64,000 nucleotides of DNA from Prochilodus magdalenae (Eukaryota > Chordata > Actinopteri > Characiformes > Prochilodontidae): contig JAMWET010001367.1 of the NCBI GenBank assembly GCA_024036415.1, positions 301,001 through 365,000 of the forward strand, given 5' to 3'. This document shows positions 35,381 through 46,615 of the stretch, one piece after another. The first letter of the stretch is position 1; every line of letters starts with the position of its first letter. A program made the translations under genes and the position numbers. Below the pieces are notes generated by a model. It saw only the letters and a program-made list of their open reading frames with translations. It made no database searches and was not told where the DNA came from.

Positions 35381-35540
35381 GTCGTCAGAGATAAGAGAAT
35401 AGCACTAGAATTCTATCAAGGTGTTTCAGGCAGCTGAGAAAGAGTTTCTGCCTCCAGCTTGTTCTCCAGGCTTTAGAACTTTGCAGGATGTTTACTTGCA
35501 CAAAACGCTTCACAACACACTAAAGGAACGGGAAACGGGT
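35381..35540. repeat. Dispersed repeat R2, copy 2
   Basis: GTGTTTCAGGCAGCTGAGAAAGAG, TTCTCCAGGCTTTAGAACTTTGCAGGATGTTTAC and AAAGGAACGGG parallel the copy at 34131-34345. Confidence 0.5.
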
Positions 35541-36075
35541 GAAAAGCATGATATGCTTCGACGCACGCAGAGCAAAAAGGCAGATCGACGGGTGAGCACA
35601 ACAGCAAAATCCTAGCAAACATAAAGTGGCAATGCAGGGTCAAAGACCAGCGAACAAATCCAAAGGGGTAAACAGATAAACCAAAGGGAGAGTCGAAAAC
35701 CAGAGAGGCAAACAACCAGGCAACCAGAGCAAGGGGAGAATCAAAGAGAGTAAGTGAGAATCAAAGGAGGACAAAACCAGAGACAGCGACAAGAAAGGCA
35801 AAAGAGAGACGCTCAGTGATGCAAACCAGGTTTGGCACAACTTTACGCGTGTGTCTATGTGTGGGGTTTAATTGCAGCATGGGGAATGAGAAGCAGGTGT
35901 GTGCAATCAGTACTCTGGTGAGGAGGAATGTGAAAATGAGGTGTGACTGGATGACTGGGGACATGTGAGGGTGACGTTATCAGATTCGGAAGATTGGTGG
36001 TGTCGAAGAAACCCAGAGGTGGGAAACCTGGTGTAGAAGTGGACCACAAGTAAGCCAGCACTCCCTGACAGTGCT
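35541..36075 (-). mobile_element. LTR-like or retroposon-like segment, inverted (weak)
   Basis: Purine-rich plus strand with AACCAG..GGCAAAC..CCAGAG patterns, then GCAGGTGTGTGCAATCAGTACTC and ...CTCCCTGACA, similar in organisation to 31690-32168. The borders are uncertain and no target duplication is seen. Stop-free minus-strand frames across it follow from composition. Confidence 0.35.
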
Positions 36076-37775
36076 CTATTCCATACAACATTTTAAACTG
36101 ATCTTAGAGGTGTGAAGTTAAAGTTGTCCCTGAAAAGACCACAAAGGCCTGTATACACAGTAGGCAAATATGTTATAAATACTTCTTTTGTATTTATTAG
36201 TTATTTTTGAGTGAATTACTTATTTGGATCCATTCATCTCTTTGCTGCTCATCAATATGGCTACGAATAACCAAGCTAACACATATTACTCACGTTATAT
36301 TTCACATATTATTACTCCCAGCTACTCTATTATGTGCAGTACATTTAAACCTTTACATTCATTCATTCAAGTGTCTTAATCCAAATTGTTATTTGAATTT
36401 GAATAATGGGTTATTTGGACATAAAACACAGATTCTTGTCCTGTTAAATTACTATTGGAAATGCAATTAACTTAAAAGGGCAGCTCGAAATTAGTTAAGC
36501 TTTACAGTGGTATTTTTACAGTGTAAACTATGGGGCAGAAAAGCTCTTTTGTTAACATCTGTATAGAGGGACATACGTATAGATGGGATACGCTGTGCTC
36601 TATTACAGCGTCTTTACTTTACCCTAACCATCCTCATGCTTACAATTTCAGCTGCGCATTTTATTTACATTATTGAATAAGAATGCTACTAATACTAAAC
36701 ATTATTTAATCTCTAATCAAATTGTAGGCTACTGCTGCCAAAACCCCCTGACTAGCTGGCTAAGCATTATGGTTTGCAAGGGGTAGTTTGGTAAAAATTT
36801 AATCTCTGATCTCTGATTTTAGAAAGCTCAACATCTCCTTAGAGGTCTATGCTTCTGCAACTGCCATATTTCATATTTACAATAATAGTATTTGCCAAGA
36901 AGTGTATATTTCAGTCAACCAGTTCACAAGTCTATGCAACCAGGGACAGCATAGACCCTGTGAAACATCAAGGGATATAGCCCTCCAGGAAGTCCATTTG
37001 ACACCACTAGCTTATAGGAAACTGTTCACCTCACTAGTTTCCTGACACACAGGTCTGACATATATGCCTTTTACCATGGGGTACTCTGCTGCTTCTTGAG
37101 GACCTGTCTGAAACCTTTTGAAACTTCATTTAAAATTCCCTTTAAGATTCCGACTTGAAACCAATCAGTTTTGCACTGTGGGTCTCTATTCTAAACCCAG
37201 TGTTTTTCAGCCTTTGCTAAGAGTCACAACATGCCAAGCTGTAATTTCTGGTTAGTCATTAAAAGCATATTCAGGTTCATTGAACTCAGACGGGAACCCT
37301 GAGGGCCTTCTAGGCCTAATGGTTTCGGAAATTGGCCAATCAGGAATTGTTTTACTTTGTAGTATTTAGGTAGATATATCTATAAAAGAACTAGTTCATT
37401 ATGTTAGATTAATGATTAGCATAATTACAAAAGCATAGTGGAATCAGCCAATCCTGTTTTGTTTTTGGAAGTTGGTTGTAACAATTTTGTGAGGAGGAAA
37501 AAACTACCCTAGGCCTTCTGGAAGTGCTACATCACTGACCTAATAAGAGCAGCAGCCTAATTAGATGTTTCAATGGGTTGTTAGAAACAGAAAATAGCCA
37601 TGGCAGCACTGTGCCAGGCCCCTCTACTAAAGAGTTGCTGGGAAACTGATACAAGGTAAAGTATGAACTAATATGTTTTTCTCAATCTTCAAGTAACACA
37701 TGGCATGTCTTTAAGAAGCTTCAAATGTATGTTTTATCTAGAACTGCCTTTTCCAAATATCCCCCACCTTAAAGG
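36076..37775. other. Unassigned intergenic sequence
   Basis: No gene or repeat recognised. Confidence 0.45.
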
Positions 37776-38130
37776 GTGCTGCAGCTGCATTCTGGTGCCA
37801 ACTCAGATAGCATGTGGACATGGCCCACAGCTGGCAAAGATATGGCACTGCTGGCCTTTTTTTCTGGACTGGCAATCCAAAGATGGACCGTATACAGTAT
37901 AAAATCCATGTGGCTCATATGTTTCAACATGGATCTGGTCTACTTCTGGCAGAGATACAGCAGTGCTTCCTACTTTTGGCTGAATCATGGTCCTGGTCTG
38001 GTCTTGCAGCCAGGAGCGGTCTGCCCAGGTGCCGTCAATCCATACGGCAAGCAGGCCAGATGAAAATGGGGAAAGCTATATGGGAATGGGTTCTCCGTTC
38101 CATCTTAAACGCTTCACCAGTTACATTCTG
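37776..38130. repeat. Degenerate CTGGCA-word repeat
   Basis: The words CACAGCTGGCAAAGATATGGCA, CTGCTGGCC, CTTCTGGCAGAGATACAGCAGTG and GGTCCTGGTCTGGTC recur in a loosely periodic way, with open frames in all three plus frames (95-124 codons). This looks like a dispersed repeat built from a degenerate short unit. The predicted peptides are not recognisable. Confidence 0.4.
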
Positions 38131-38875
38131 GAGACACAGGGTGTTTACCTGTGTTATTTGCATGGCTCAAACTATTCAAATTCTATAGAGATGCTAGCAG
38201 ATGTTAGAGTTATCATTGCGGTAGGTTGGTTTCTCATGTTTGAACCAGTTTTGAATTTCCAGCCCAAATTGAAGGCATAACTCTAATAGACACAACTCAT
38301 CATTGGTTGTATTTGATTTGCACCAGGGGGTTATAGGTAGAAGCCGCACACAAAACTGCTGTTTTAGATGCACTGCACTGGTGGTAAGTTTATGGATGCT
38401 TTACAATAGGCATTTGCAAAAATGACACCATGCAGCTTTAAGCAATTTCTTTCTCTGCCATTATATGAAAAGACCCATCTGGTAGCCGGGGGGTAATGTT
38501 CAGTTGTTGTCAGTCTTTCTTCAGTTGTTTTCTTTTACAAATCACCATGGCGTCTATTTAAGGTCAGTGGGGAGGCAAATATCTGCATTCCTTTGCCTTG
38601 AAACTCCGGATAGCCAGTCAGTTACATCCTATTGGTATGCACTGCAGGCGCTGTAGTTAAATGCTAAAGATGGAGACAGCAGCGCAGCTTTGAAACCGCC
38701 AACCCAAAACCGCCTTACACGGCTTATTAATGTAGCATCAAAACATTTCATTGGGAATCTAGAACTTACTGTTACTTTTGAATGTGCTGTTAATGTTCTA
38801 AATGACTCTGACAGGTGCTGTCAGTTACACATGGATGCACACAAATACATACTTTTCATCACTTTACGTTACACA
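38131..38875. other. Unassigned intergenic sequence
   Basis: No gene or repeat recognised. Confidence 0.45.
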
Positions 38876-39232
38876 TAGCACATGCAACACCCACACACCC
38901 ACCCACCAACACAACCTGCACTATCACACATCCACCCACAGACCGACGCACCAGACCCACCTATGAACAGACCTGCACTGACCCACAGCACCATACAGAC
39001 TGGCACACCCAAAGATCCACCCACATTTCCATACAACACACACCTGCACAGACCTGCCACGACAAACACAAACCGCACTAACACCCACCCACCCACAGAC
39101 CTGCACAATCAGCCATCCACCTACAGACTTATACAGACAAACCGGAACACCCACACATCCACCAACAAACCCACATGTGCACACAGCACACGTTTACACA
39201 AACAGCCACACCTACCCACATACCCACCTCCT
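38876..39232. repeat. CA/CCCA-rich degenerate minisatellite, strongly strand-asymmetric
   Basis: About 350 bp almost free of G on the plus strand, built from CACCCA, CCACCAAC and AGACCTGCAC words. The minus strand has runs such as GGTGGGTGGGTGTGTGGG and GTGGGTGGGTGGGTG. The lack of stop codons in several frames results from this composition. Confidence 0.75.
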
Positions 39233-39817
39233 TAATCAACTATGCCAATGTGAATACAGTTTTCCATTCTATGGGAACCTTTAAGCCTTACATATGTAAT
39301 TAGGCTGTAATGGTCTGCTGTGGGCTGAAGTGAAGACAATCCAGTTTTCCACAATATGAGCCTCTTGGACGTCGAAACTGACATTTCTTGCTAATGCGTT
39401 TGAGCCGATCAGATACACTGTAAAATCGAGTGGGCCTAAACCGCCCTAAGTGGCAGAAGGCCAATATATTTGATTGTAGTAATCCCATATATGTCATTGT
39501 ATAGTTATATGCAGCATGTTAAATATCCCCATGGTATTTTGGGGTTCCCATATTGGCATATCCAGTGCCGGTGGGCTGCTAATTTACTCGCCACTTGTGC
39601 TGATTAATTTAGAAAGTCTTTTTCTTAAATTCTTTAAACTAGGGTCATGTGGCCTTCCATTCATTGACTGAAACCTTACACATTTGCTTTTTGTTTAGCT
39701 TGAGAAATGACTAAAACATTTGCACTTTTTACCAAATTCAAACCAAGTTAAATATGACTTATTTTGCAACAAGTGTTCTATGACATACTGTGTAGGTTTT
39801 CAGATCTATCCCAGACA
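39233..39817. other. Unassigned intergenic sequence
   Basis: No gene or repeat recognised up to the TA target of the Tc1 element. Confidence 0.45.
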
Positions 39818-39819
39818 TA

Positions 39820-41435
39820 CAGTTGTGATCAAATTTATTCAACCCCCAATGCTGCGAAGGGTTTTATGGAATTCAGTGCACATTTGTAATTGTGTTCATA
39901 ATGAAATCTTACAAGGACTTGTTAAAGAACTAAATGCAACTAAGATAGCATCAATTGTTTTTGTCATAAAGTATTAAATGGCCTTTTTGTGATTTCTTCA
40001 TTGACACAATTATTCAACCCCTTTACGACTACCACTCCTAAGAACAGAGGTTCATTCCAGTGTTTTCAATCAGGTATTGAAAACACCTGTGGATGTCAAC
40101 GAGCAGCAATCAAGCATGATAAGCACCAATTAGGCAGATTTAAAAGGACTGTGATACTCAGCTCCTTCTAGACATCTACTGGTGTGTTTACAAGCATGGT
40201 GAAGGCAAGAGAATGGTCCCAGAAGACAAGCGAAGAGGTTATTGCTCTTCACAAGAATGGCAATGGATATAAAAAGATTGCGAATTTGTTACCTCCAAAA
40301 GGACATATCGGAAGTATCATTCGCAAGTTCAAGTTAAAGGGCACAGTGGAAACGTTACCTGTGTCGTGGCAGAAAGAAGATCCTGACCGCCTGCTGTGCG
40401 CTACCTGAAGCGTAATGTGGAGAAAAATCCCCGCGATGACTGCTAAGGACTGAAAAAAGACCTGTCAGATGTGGGCACTGAAGTTTCAGCTCAGACAATA
40501 AGGCGCCCACTGCATAACGAAGACCTTCCATGCCAGAACTCCCAGGCGCACCCCTTGCTGACTCCAAAGAACAAGAAAAGTCGACTTGCCAAAAGTCATG
40601 TGGACAAGCCACAAAGGTTTTGGGACAGTGTACTGTGGTCAGATGAAAACTAAATTTAACTGTGTTGGGACAATGGACCAGCGCTATGTTTGGAGGAGGA
40701 AGAACCAGGCTTATGAACAAAAGAACACCTTGCCTACTGTGAAGCATGGCGGGGGGTCAAATTATGCTTTTGGGGCTGTTTTGCTTCTAATGGTACAGGG
40801 AAAGCTTCAACGTTGTGCAGATGGTACCATGAATTCCCTTCAGTACCAGGAAGATCTTGGAGGAAAAATGTGATGGAGCAGTCACAAACCTGCGGCTTGG
40901 GAGACGTTGGACCTTCCAACAGGACAATGATCCGAAGCACACATCCAAGTCCACTAGAGCATGGTTGAACATGAAAGGCTGGAACATTCTAGAGTGGCCA
41001 TCGCAATCACCAGACTTAAATCCAATTGAGAACCTCTGGTGGGACCTAAAGAAGGCAGTTGCAGTGCGCAAGCCTAAGAATGTGACTGAACTGGAGGCTT
41101 TTGCCCATGAAGAATGGGCTAAGATACCCATAGGTCGCTGCAAGACACTTGTGTCAAGCTATGCTTCACGCTTGAAAGCTGTCATAACTGGAAAAGGATG
41201 TTGTACTAAGTACTAAAAAATAATGTCACTAGGGGGTTGAATAAAACTGATAATGATGTGAGCACAGTAAAGACATTTGTGGTTATTCCATCATAAATAT
41301 TATGTTATATTTGTCTAATTTATAAGTGCCTCTTTGATATAATTGTAAATAAGATGACTGAAATGATCAAAATCAATGTCAAACTGGCCAAAACACTTTA
41401 TTTCAGTGGGGGTTGAATAAATTTGATCACAACTG
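39820..41435 (+). mobile_element. Full-length Tc1-family transposon with IR/DR ends (1616 bp)
   Basis: TA target duplications flank it (39818-39819, 41436-41437). The outer termini CAGTTGTGATCAAATTTATT...CAACCCCC are perfectly inverted at the two ends over about 28 bp. A second copy of the TTATTCAACCCC motif lies about 175 bp inside each end (40010-40021 and 41232-41244, inverted), giving the paired outer/inner direct-repeat layout known from Sleeping Beauty-type fish Tc1 elements. Both terminal regions are about 210 bp. The intact ends suggest it could still be moved in trans, but its own transposase is broken. Confidence 0.95.
40196..41216 (+). pseudogene. Tc1 transposase, frameshifted (DD34E type)
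   Basis: The region spans 1021 bp, so it cannot be one frame; an intact version would be about 340 residues, the usual Tc1 length. It is read in four pieces. 40196-40408 is the HTH DNA-binding N-terminus (MVKAREWSQKTSEEVIALH). 40471-40653 ends with VLWSDEN, holding the first catalytic Asp. 40586-40873 contains the glycine block KHGGG. 40857-41216 holds the second Asp (QQDNDPKHT) and Glu (PDLNPIENLW) with 34 residues between, then the C-terminus. At least three frame changes, plus a stop right after the first catalytic motif, make it non-functional. The catalytic residues themselves are conserved, suggesting modest age. Confidence 0.92.
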
Positions 41436-41437
41436 TA

Positions 41438-42570
41438 ATGTGCTGTGAGCATAGCGTCAGTTTCCAGGACCACCTCAAAATTTTAATTTTGAGATATTTA
41501 GAAGGTCCTTTAATTAATAGTTAATTAATAGATCCAATCCCACCCAGGACCTCTTGCACTTTGTAGCTTGGTTATGGTGTCTATACTGTTAGCCAGTGTT
41601 AGCCTGGAAATGGAGAAGGGGCAGAAATAAAAAGCAGGTGTGCTTAAACTTTTGACTGTTGCTGTATATTGATTATTCTGTATGTTTTGTCGCATTCTGT
41701 CGGTTGTGTCAAGGACACAATGGCAAAGTGAAAATTCTATCAGCCAGGGTGAAACCCAGACGCCCGTGGATTATTGACAAGTTTTCGGACTGCCGGGCCA
41801 TTTCCATGGGGCAAGCCGCTGGGGTGTCACAGAGGTGTTCTGATATTTTTCCACAGTTCCACATATAGACATATAGAAACTGCCTTCAGTTTAATTCACC
41901 TTACTGTTATTTTACATTCTACCATGTCATCATGCGTTGCACACATATCCCTGTGTCTGATCATGCAACAAATTAGTCATGATGTGATTACATTACATAT
42001 GTAGCCATTTTTTATGACTTTATTATTAATTTACTGGTATTTTTGGTTTGGTTTCCATTTGTATTATTCATTTGTACCATTATTTTCTCTTTTATGTTAT
42101 TTTACCTATTCACTTTTATTATTAATCATTATTGACTTGATCTTTTTCAAAGATTGGTGACCTTGTTTGTTTTTGTTTTCTATTTGCCTAGGTTTTTTTT
42201 TTTTGGAACACTATATAATCAAGTTTGTGCTCATATGTTTAGTTTTTTGCCATATATTCCATTGTTGTTTCCAATCCCCTCTTTTTTTGCACAATGCTTA
42301 GCTACATTGTAAATGAGGGTCTCCCTCAGTGTACTCCAAGTTTAAATAAAGGTTAACAGATTGACTGTCATATAATAATGAGCTATCAATACAGTTTCTA
42401 TTCTGTTTTTAGCCTATAAACGACCACTTCAGTTGCTGGGAGGTTCTAGATGGGAAGAGGAGTATAACATTAGTTCTACACTATTGGCTTATGAATGTTG
42501 ACCGTCTAATGACATCACAGCCCTCAATCAGAAAAAAAAACTCATGGCCAGCCAGCCAGCGGCACTGACA
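41438..42570. other. Unassigned intergenic sequence
   Basis: T-rich in 42000-42300. No gene or repeat recognised. Confidence 0.45.
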
Positions 42571-42790
42571 TGGCATCCTACTGCACAGTGGTTACAGCCT
42601 CTGGGTACACATCCTCAAGGTTCAGTGCTTCGATTCCTGATTGCAGGCATGTGCCCAGAGATGTAGGTCAGCACTGAGGGCTTGTGGTGGATGCAACAAG
42701 TGGACATGGACTATCCAGCTCAACCTAGCTGTTATGTGCCCTTGAGAAAGCCACTTAACCCTCGAGTGCCCCAGGGATGCTCCAGGGTGC
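42571..42790 (+). repeat. SINE-like repeat (weak)
   Basis: CACAGTGGTTACAGCCTCTGGG followed by GGTTCAGTGCTTCGATTCC resembles tRNA-type A and B boxes. The later GTGCCCTTGAGAAAGCCACTTAACCC is a phrase common in fish tRNA-derived SINEs. Borders are approximate. Confidence 0.45.
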
Positions 42791-43190
42791 CTCGAGCTTG
42801 GTGTTCAGTTCAGTGGTTTTGAGGCATGACAAATGACAAATCTCTGCCGACAAAGAAGCTATAAAGATATCCTTCTTCTGTGGGGGGGCAAATTTCCATG
42901 GTGCTTTAGCACCAGGGCTGCAACCATTAGTCACCAAAGTCATCCATAGTCATGGATGTGTCAATGTGTTACTTGAAAACAGAAGCTCTAAATAGTGCTC
43001 TGTAATATTCACTTGACCCATGTGGTAATTCTGACAGACTGCTAGAGGAAGCTTTAAGTTGGTGGTGGTGGTGGGGTTGGGGTTTTATTGCACCATAGAA
43101 GATACTGCTTGACCCATACATTGCAAGGCAGCATACAAAGTCAGATAAAACAATAGAACAGGCTTATAACTTCATTAAATGAATAATGTT
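42791..43190. other. Unassigned intergenic sequence
   Basis: A short (GGT)n run lies at about 43060-43073. Nothing else recognised. Confidence 0.45.
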
Positions 43191-43330
43191 TAGCAGAGTA
43201 ATTAGAGCGGGGACGAAGTGAGTAGGGTAGCCACCTCACAGCAAGATCAATTCCAAGCTGGGGTGTCTGGGGTCATATATGTATGGGGTCTGCATGTTCT
43301 CTCGGTTTGTGGATTTCCTCCCAGAGGTGG
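43191..43330. repeat. Widespread fish retroposon-like repeat, inverted fragment
   Basis: GTAGCCACCTCACAGCAAGATCAATTCCAAGCTGGGGT and GGGGTCTGCATGTTCTCTCGGTTTGTGGATTTCCTCCCAG are the opposite orientation of the family at 31486 and 33741. Confidence 0.6.
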
Positions 43331-43384
43331 ACAGTGAGAAACACTGACAGGACCTTTATTCATTTAGCCAGATGTATGGCAAAG

Positions 43385-43975
43385 ACATGACACCATGTTT
43401 GCTAATGTAACATCCCTGACACCTCAGCAAGTTGTAGAAGCCTCTTATGGTGTCCTATGCTAATCCATTACATGCAACATGAATACTCTCATCCAGTTCC
43501 TGCAGATTTTGCAGTGGAGTAACACCAGGCCTTCTGGACATGTGACATATGACAACAAACTGTTCAGCTTGGTGCTGACCCATGCCTCCACACTGATTTG
43601 TTGGTCTTTTCCAACAACACAAAAGAAGAACCCATCACTGAAGATGACCTGCTGCCATCTGAGTCATTCCATGACAGTCTGACTTGACCCCCCTACAGTT
43701 TTTGTCTGTCACTGCAACGTTCTGCATGCATGTAGTCCTGCATCGTGCAGTCTTCTGCACTGCCAATGGTGCTTGCACCAACAGGATGAATCATGGGGCA
43801 TTACTGCTTGCTGAATAGCCACAATCGTGGGTCAGTCAGGCACAGTGATAAGATCTGTCCTTACTCACGTCACATGTGCAGCAGTGGGTGAAAGTTGGTA
43901 TATTTGCATGTCTCTTAGTAGTCTTGTCAGGTGACTTCTTCTGGGTGCAGCTATTCCTTTCATAATGAGTGTATG
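43385..43975 (-). mobile_element. Tc1-derived element family A, copy 4
   Basis: The longest uninterrupted copy. It has ACACCAGGCCTTCTGGACATGTGACA, the CATCACTGAAGATGACCTGCTGCC block (the position of the FSDE motif in copy 1), TAGTCCTGCATCGTGCAG, CCAATGGTGCTTGCACCAACAGGATG and CTTCTGGGTGCAGCTATT in the family order. Confidence 0.72.
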
Positions 43976-45189
43976 ACTAATGCTTAAATGACAGAGGTGT
44001 GATAGAGGTGTTCCCCTTCCCCTCTAAAAGCACATTATTTATGAATTATGAATAAGCAACTGCCAAACTAAAACACAATCATGCATCTGATCGGCACATC
44101 TGGGAATTTTGGTTTAAACACGTCCCTGCCCCTTTTTAGGGTTACACAAATACCACTTGCCATAGACTGTAATATAAAATAGCAGTACAAACAAATCCAA
44201 TAGAGAAGCACCAGAACTGAATAAGTGTTTGACTTGAGTCATGTCCCCTCAGTCTCCCAACATCAAGCTGGTGCAATAACTTCACTGAATGACCAGAGGC
44301 TTCCTACCCAGACATCTATTTTTATCTTCCTGAGTCTCCAGGTAAACTAGTGTCACATCCTACTTCTAAAGGTAAAAGAATGTGCTCTATGAATAATGTG
44401 TTAGCTAGCATTAGCACTATTCTCTGGCAACTGACCTAGCCACATTAGCTCAGTCGTCTAGCCTGAGCTCCAGCCAGGTCATGGCTAGTGATCAAATCTG
44501 AGATCACCTTTTTTAAATTTGTTGATAGTAAAACCACACAGCAACTCTTCAGCAAGGCTTATTACTTCATACCAGTGAGTTCAACACAAGAAATATTTAT
44601 ACAGTACATAATTGGTGCCTATGATAACAAAAATACTTTAATAAATATGATATATACAGTAATTCTAAAATTGTATAAATGTTTTTTTTTAATGTATTAC
44701 TTAAGCATTATTAATAATTATTTAATCTTATTTGTGACCCTAATTTTGAGGTTGTGTCTCCTAAGAACTGTTTGTAAGTGCACAACACTGCTCGTAGTAA
44801 GGATTATAAGCTATTTAATAAAATCGAAATTAATGTCAATAAATAATTTTTGCATTATTAGTGATGAATTGGTACATTTCTTATGCTTACTTCAATTACT
44901 GCTTTAAGTATCATTAATATACTTTTGTATTTTTTATCATTTATCATTATTATTATATATTATTTTTGTTATGTTTTATTAATAGATAGTTTATTACGAT
45001 ATCATTTTGATGAAAAGTTGCTGAATTTTTTTATTAATAGCTGGCATGGCAACAAATAGAATAATTCAGAAATGCAGTCCACAACCCGTCGATCTAGAAT
45101 GCAAATTGAATGTAAATGCAATTCATTATGTAAGTAGTTACATTACACTGAAACTGTATAGCAAAACAAAAGCAATGATGTCTAGGGGG
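43976..45189. other. Unassigned AT-rich intergenic sequence
   Basis: Very AT-rich between 44480 and 45060. The 139-codon plus-strand frame (44488-44907) is a composition artefact rich in Ile, Leu and Tyr. No repeats assigned. Confidence 0.45.
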
Positions 45190-45890
45190 TGAAACGAAGC
45201 ACGCTCCCAAATCAGTTCATAAATTCAGCTTTTATTTCACCACCATATCTCAAATATTGCAGATGATATATTCATTTTAAACATTGTGATGCGTGTCTCA
45301 ATCCCTCCCGCCCCCCTCACACTTCATGATGAACTGTTCGCCATGCTAAATATGAGTCATGAATATGTGTTATGAATTTCCATTCATCTCCTTCTATCTC
45401 TTAAAGGCCCCCTTCCTGCAGACCGAGTCTCAGATTGCAGCTCATTGCCAGCGAGGGTGAGGAAAAGAAATAAACGGAGGATAATTGCAAATATTTCATG
45501 GAGAAACACTTACGTCTCAAAGCTATGAAGTTACTATGCAGGGCGTATCAATGGCAACGAAAGAGAGAGAGAAGGAGAGAGAAAGAGAGAGACAGAGAGA
45601 GCGCAAGTGTGCATCTTATTTCGGAGGGAAACACATATTCATTCAGTTCTGCCAAGTGTCAGCGACCCCTCTCCACGCTATTTTGCATCATTTCCTCATA
45701 ATATTTAATGTTCATGATGCACACTCATTATTCCTCGCTCCTTCAGAGTGGATTGTCGGAAAAGTGATTTTTCATTCCTGTCTCTTGCCCTTCAGATGCA
45801 CATCAAATCCATCTTCAAAGCCGGACATTTAAGGCAACCAGTTAGAATGCATAATCAGTGCTTTGCCAAAAAGCATTAACCCTTAGGCTG
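45190..45890. other. Candidate conserved non-coding element with (GA)n
   Basis: Repeat-free except for a GA-rich run at 45559-45602. It contains TGATGATATATTCATTTT-like and GGATAATTGCAAATATTTCATGG words, balanced composition and dense ATTCAT/TAAT motifs. It may be a conserved enhancer, judged only by texture. Confidence 0.25.
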
Positions 45891-46330
45891 GCGTTATATG
45901 GTGGAGCTTTCACGCAACTAGCCCAAAACACCCATGCGGAACAGACAGTTCCACAAAGTAAACTCAACAACAAACTCAACATTCCGCATCCTGCTAGCTA
46001 GCCTGATTAGTAGCTAGTTTATATTTATGTATCCTGGTGTTAAGACTTTGTAGGATCATCTGCAAAGAAGCTTTTTGGATCTTTTTGTTTATAAAGGGGA
46101 AGTAAATTTAATCTCTGCACCGCATGCAAATGAAACAGAACAATCAGGGCAGCTGGCAGCATTATTTTTGTAGCTGGCTAATTGACTAGCTAGTTTGGCT
46201 GGAACTTCTTTCCAGCTTTAGAGACTTGAAACTTAAAGCTTAACTTAATTAGTGATTGCGTAATACGCAGCACTACTGTTTTCCAATTTAAATTCTTCTT
46301 TCTTTTTTTATCCACTTTCTTCCTCTCCCT
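45891..46330. other. Unassigned intergenic sequence
   Basis: Rich in GCTAGCT words. No gene recognised. Confidence 0.4.
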
Positions 46331-46615
46331 GAAGATTTTTGTCTAACTAGTCCTGCAGTTTTCAAGATATCGACACTGTTTCAACTCCTGAATGTTTGGT
46401 CTGATCAGGAATGGTGTAATTGTATACAGTTTTTGATCAGACGTGTGTTTCAAAAACATAGCAACCACCTGGGAAACCTTAGCAATTGCTTAGCAACACC
46501 ATTGCAATCACCTGGGGCATCACAGCAACTATATCAATGCCACAGCTATCATCTGGGACACCATAGCAACTGCCTAGTAGCACATTAGCAACCACCTAGT
46601 ATTCTTCTAGTATTC
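46331..46615. repeat. TAGCAACCACCTGG-type degenerate tandem repeat
   Basis: CATAGCAACCACCTGGGAAACC, TTAGCAACACCATTGCAATCACCTGGGGCA, CATAGCAACTGCCTAGTAGCA and TTAGCAACCACCTAG form a loose tandem of a unit of roughly 15-30 bp seen in many fish genomes. It is preceded by the associated phrase GTCCTGCAGTTTTCAAGATATCGAC. Confidence 0.6.

Noticed and set aside
37776..38280. Three overlapping plus-strand frames of 95-124 codons
   Set aside because: They lie in the degenerate CTGGCA-word repeat. All three frames are open at once, which indicates repeat composition and not coding.
38882..39235. 117-codon Pro/Thr/His-rich frame
   Set aside because: Caused by the G-free CA-rich repeat; open in several frames on both strands.
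44488..44907. 139-codon plus-strand open frame with hydrophobic stretches
   Set aside because: Lies in a very AT-rich segment, where Ile, Leu, Tyr and Phe codons dominate. It is not similar to any membrane family I know.
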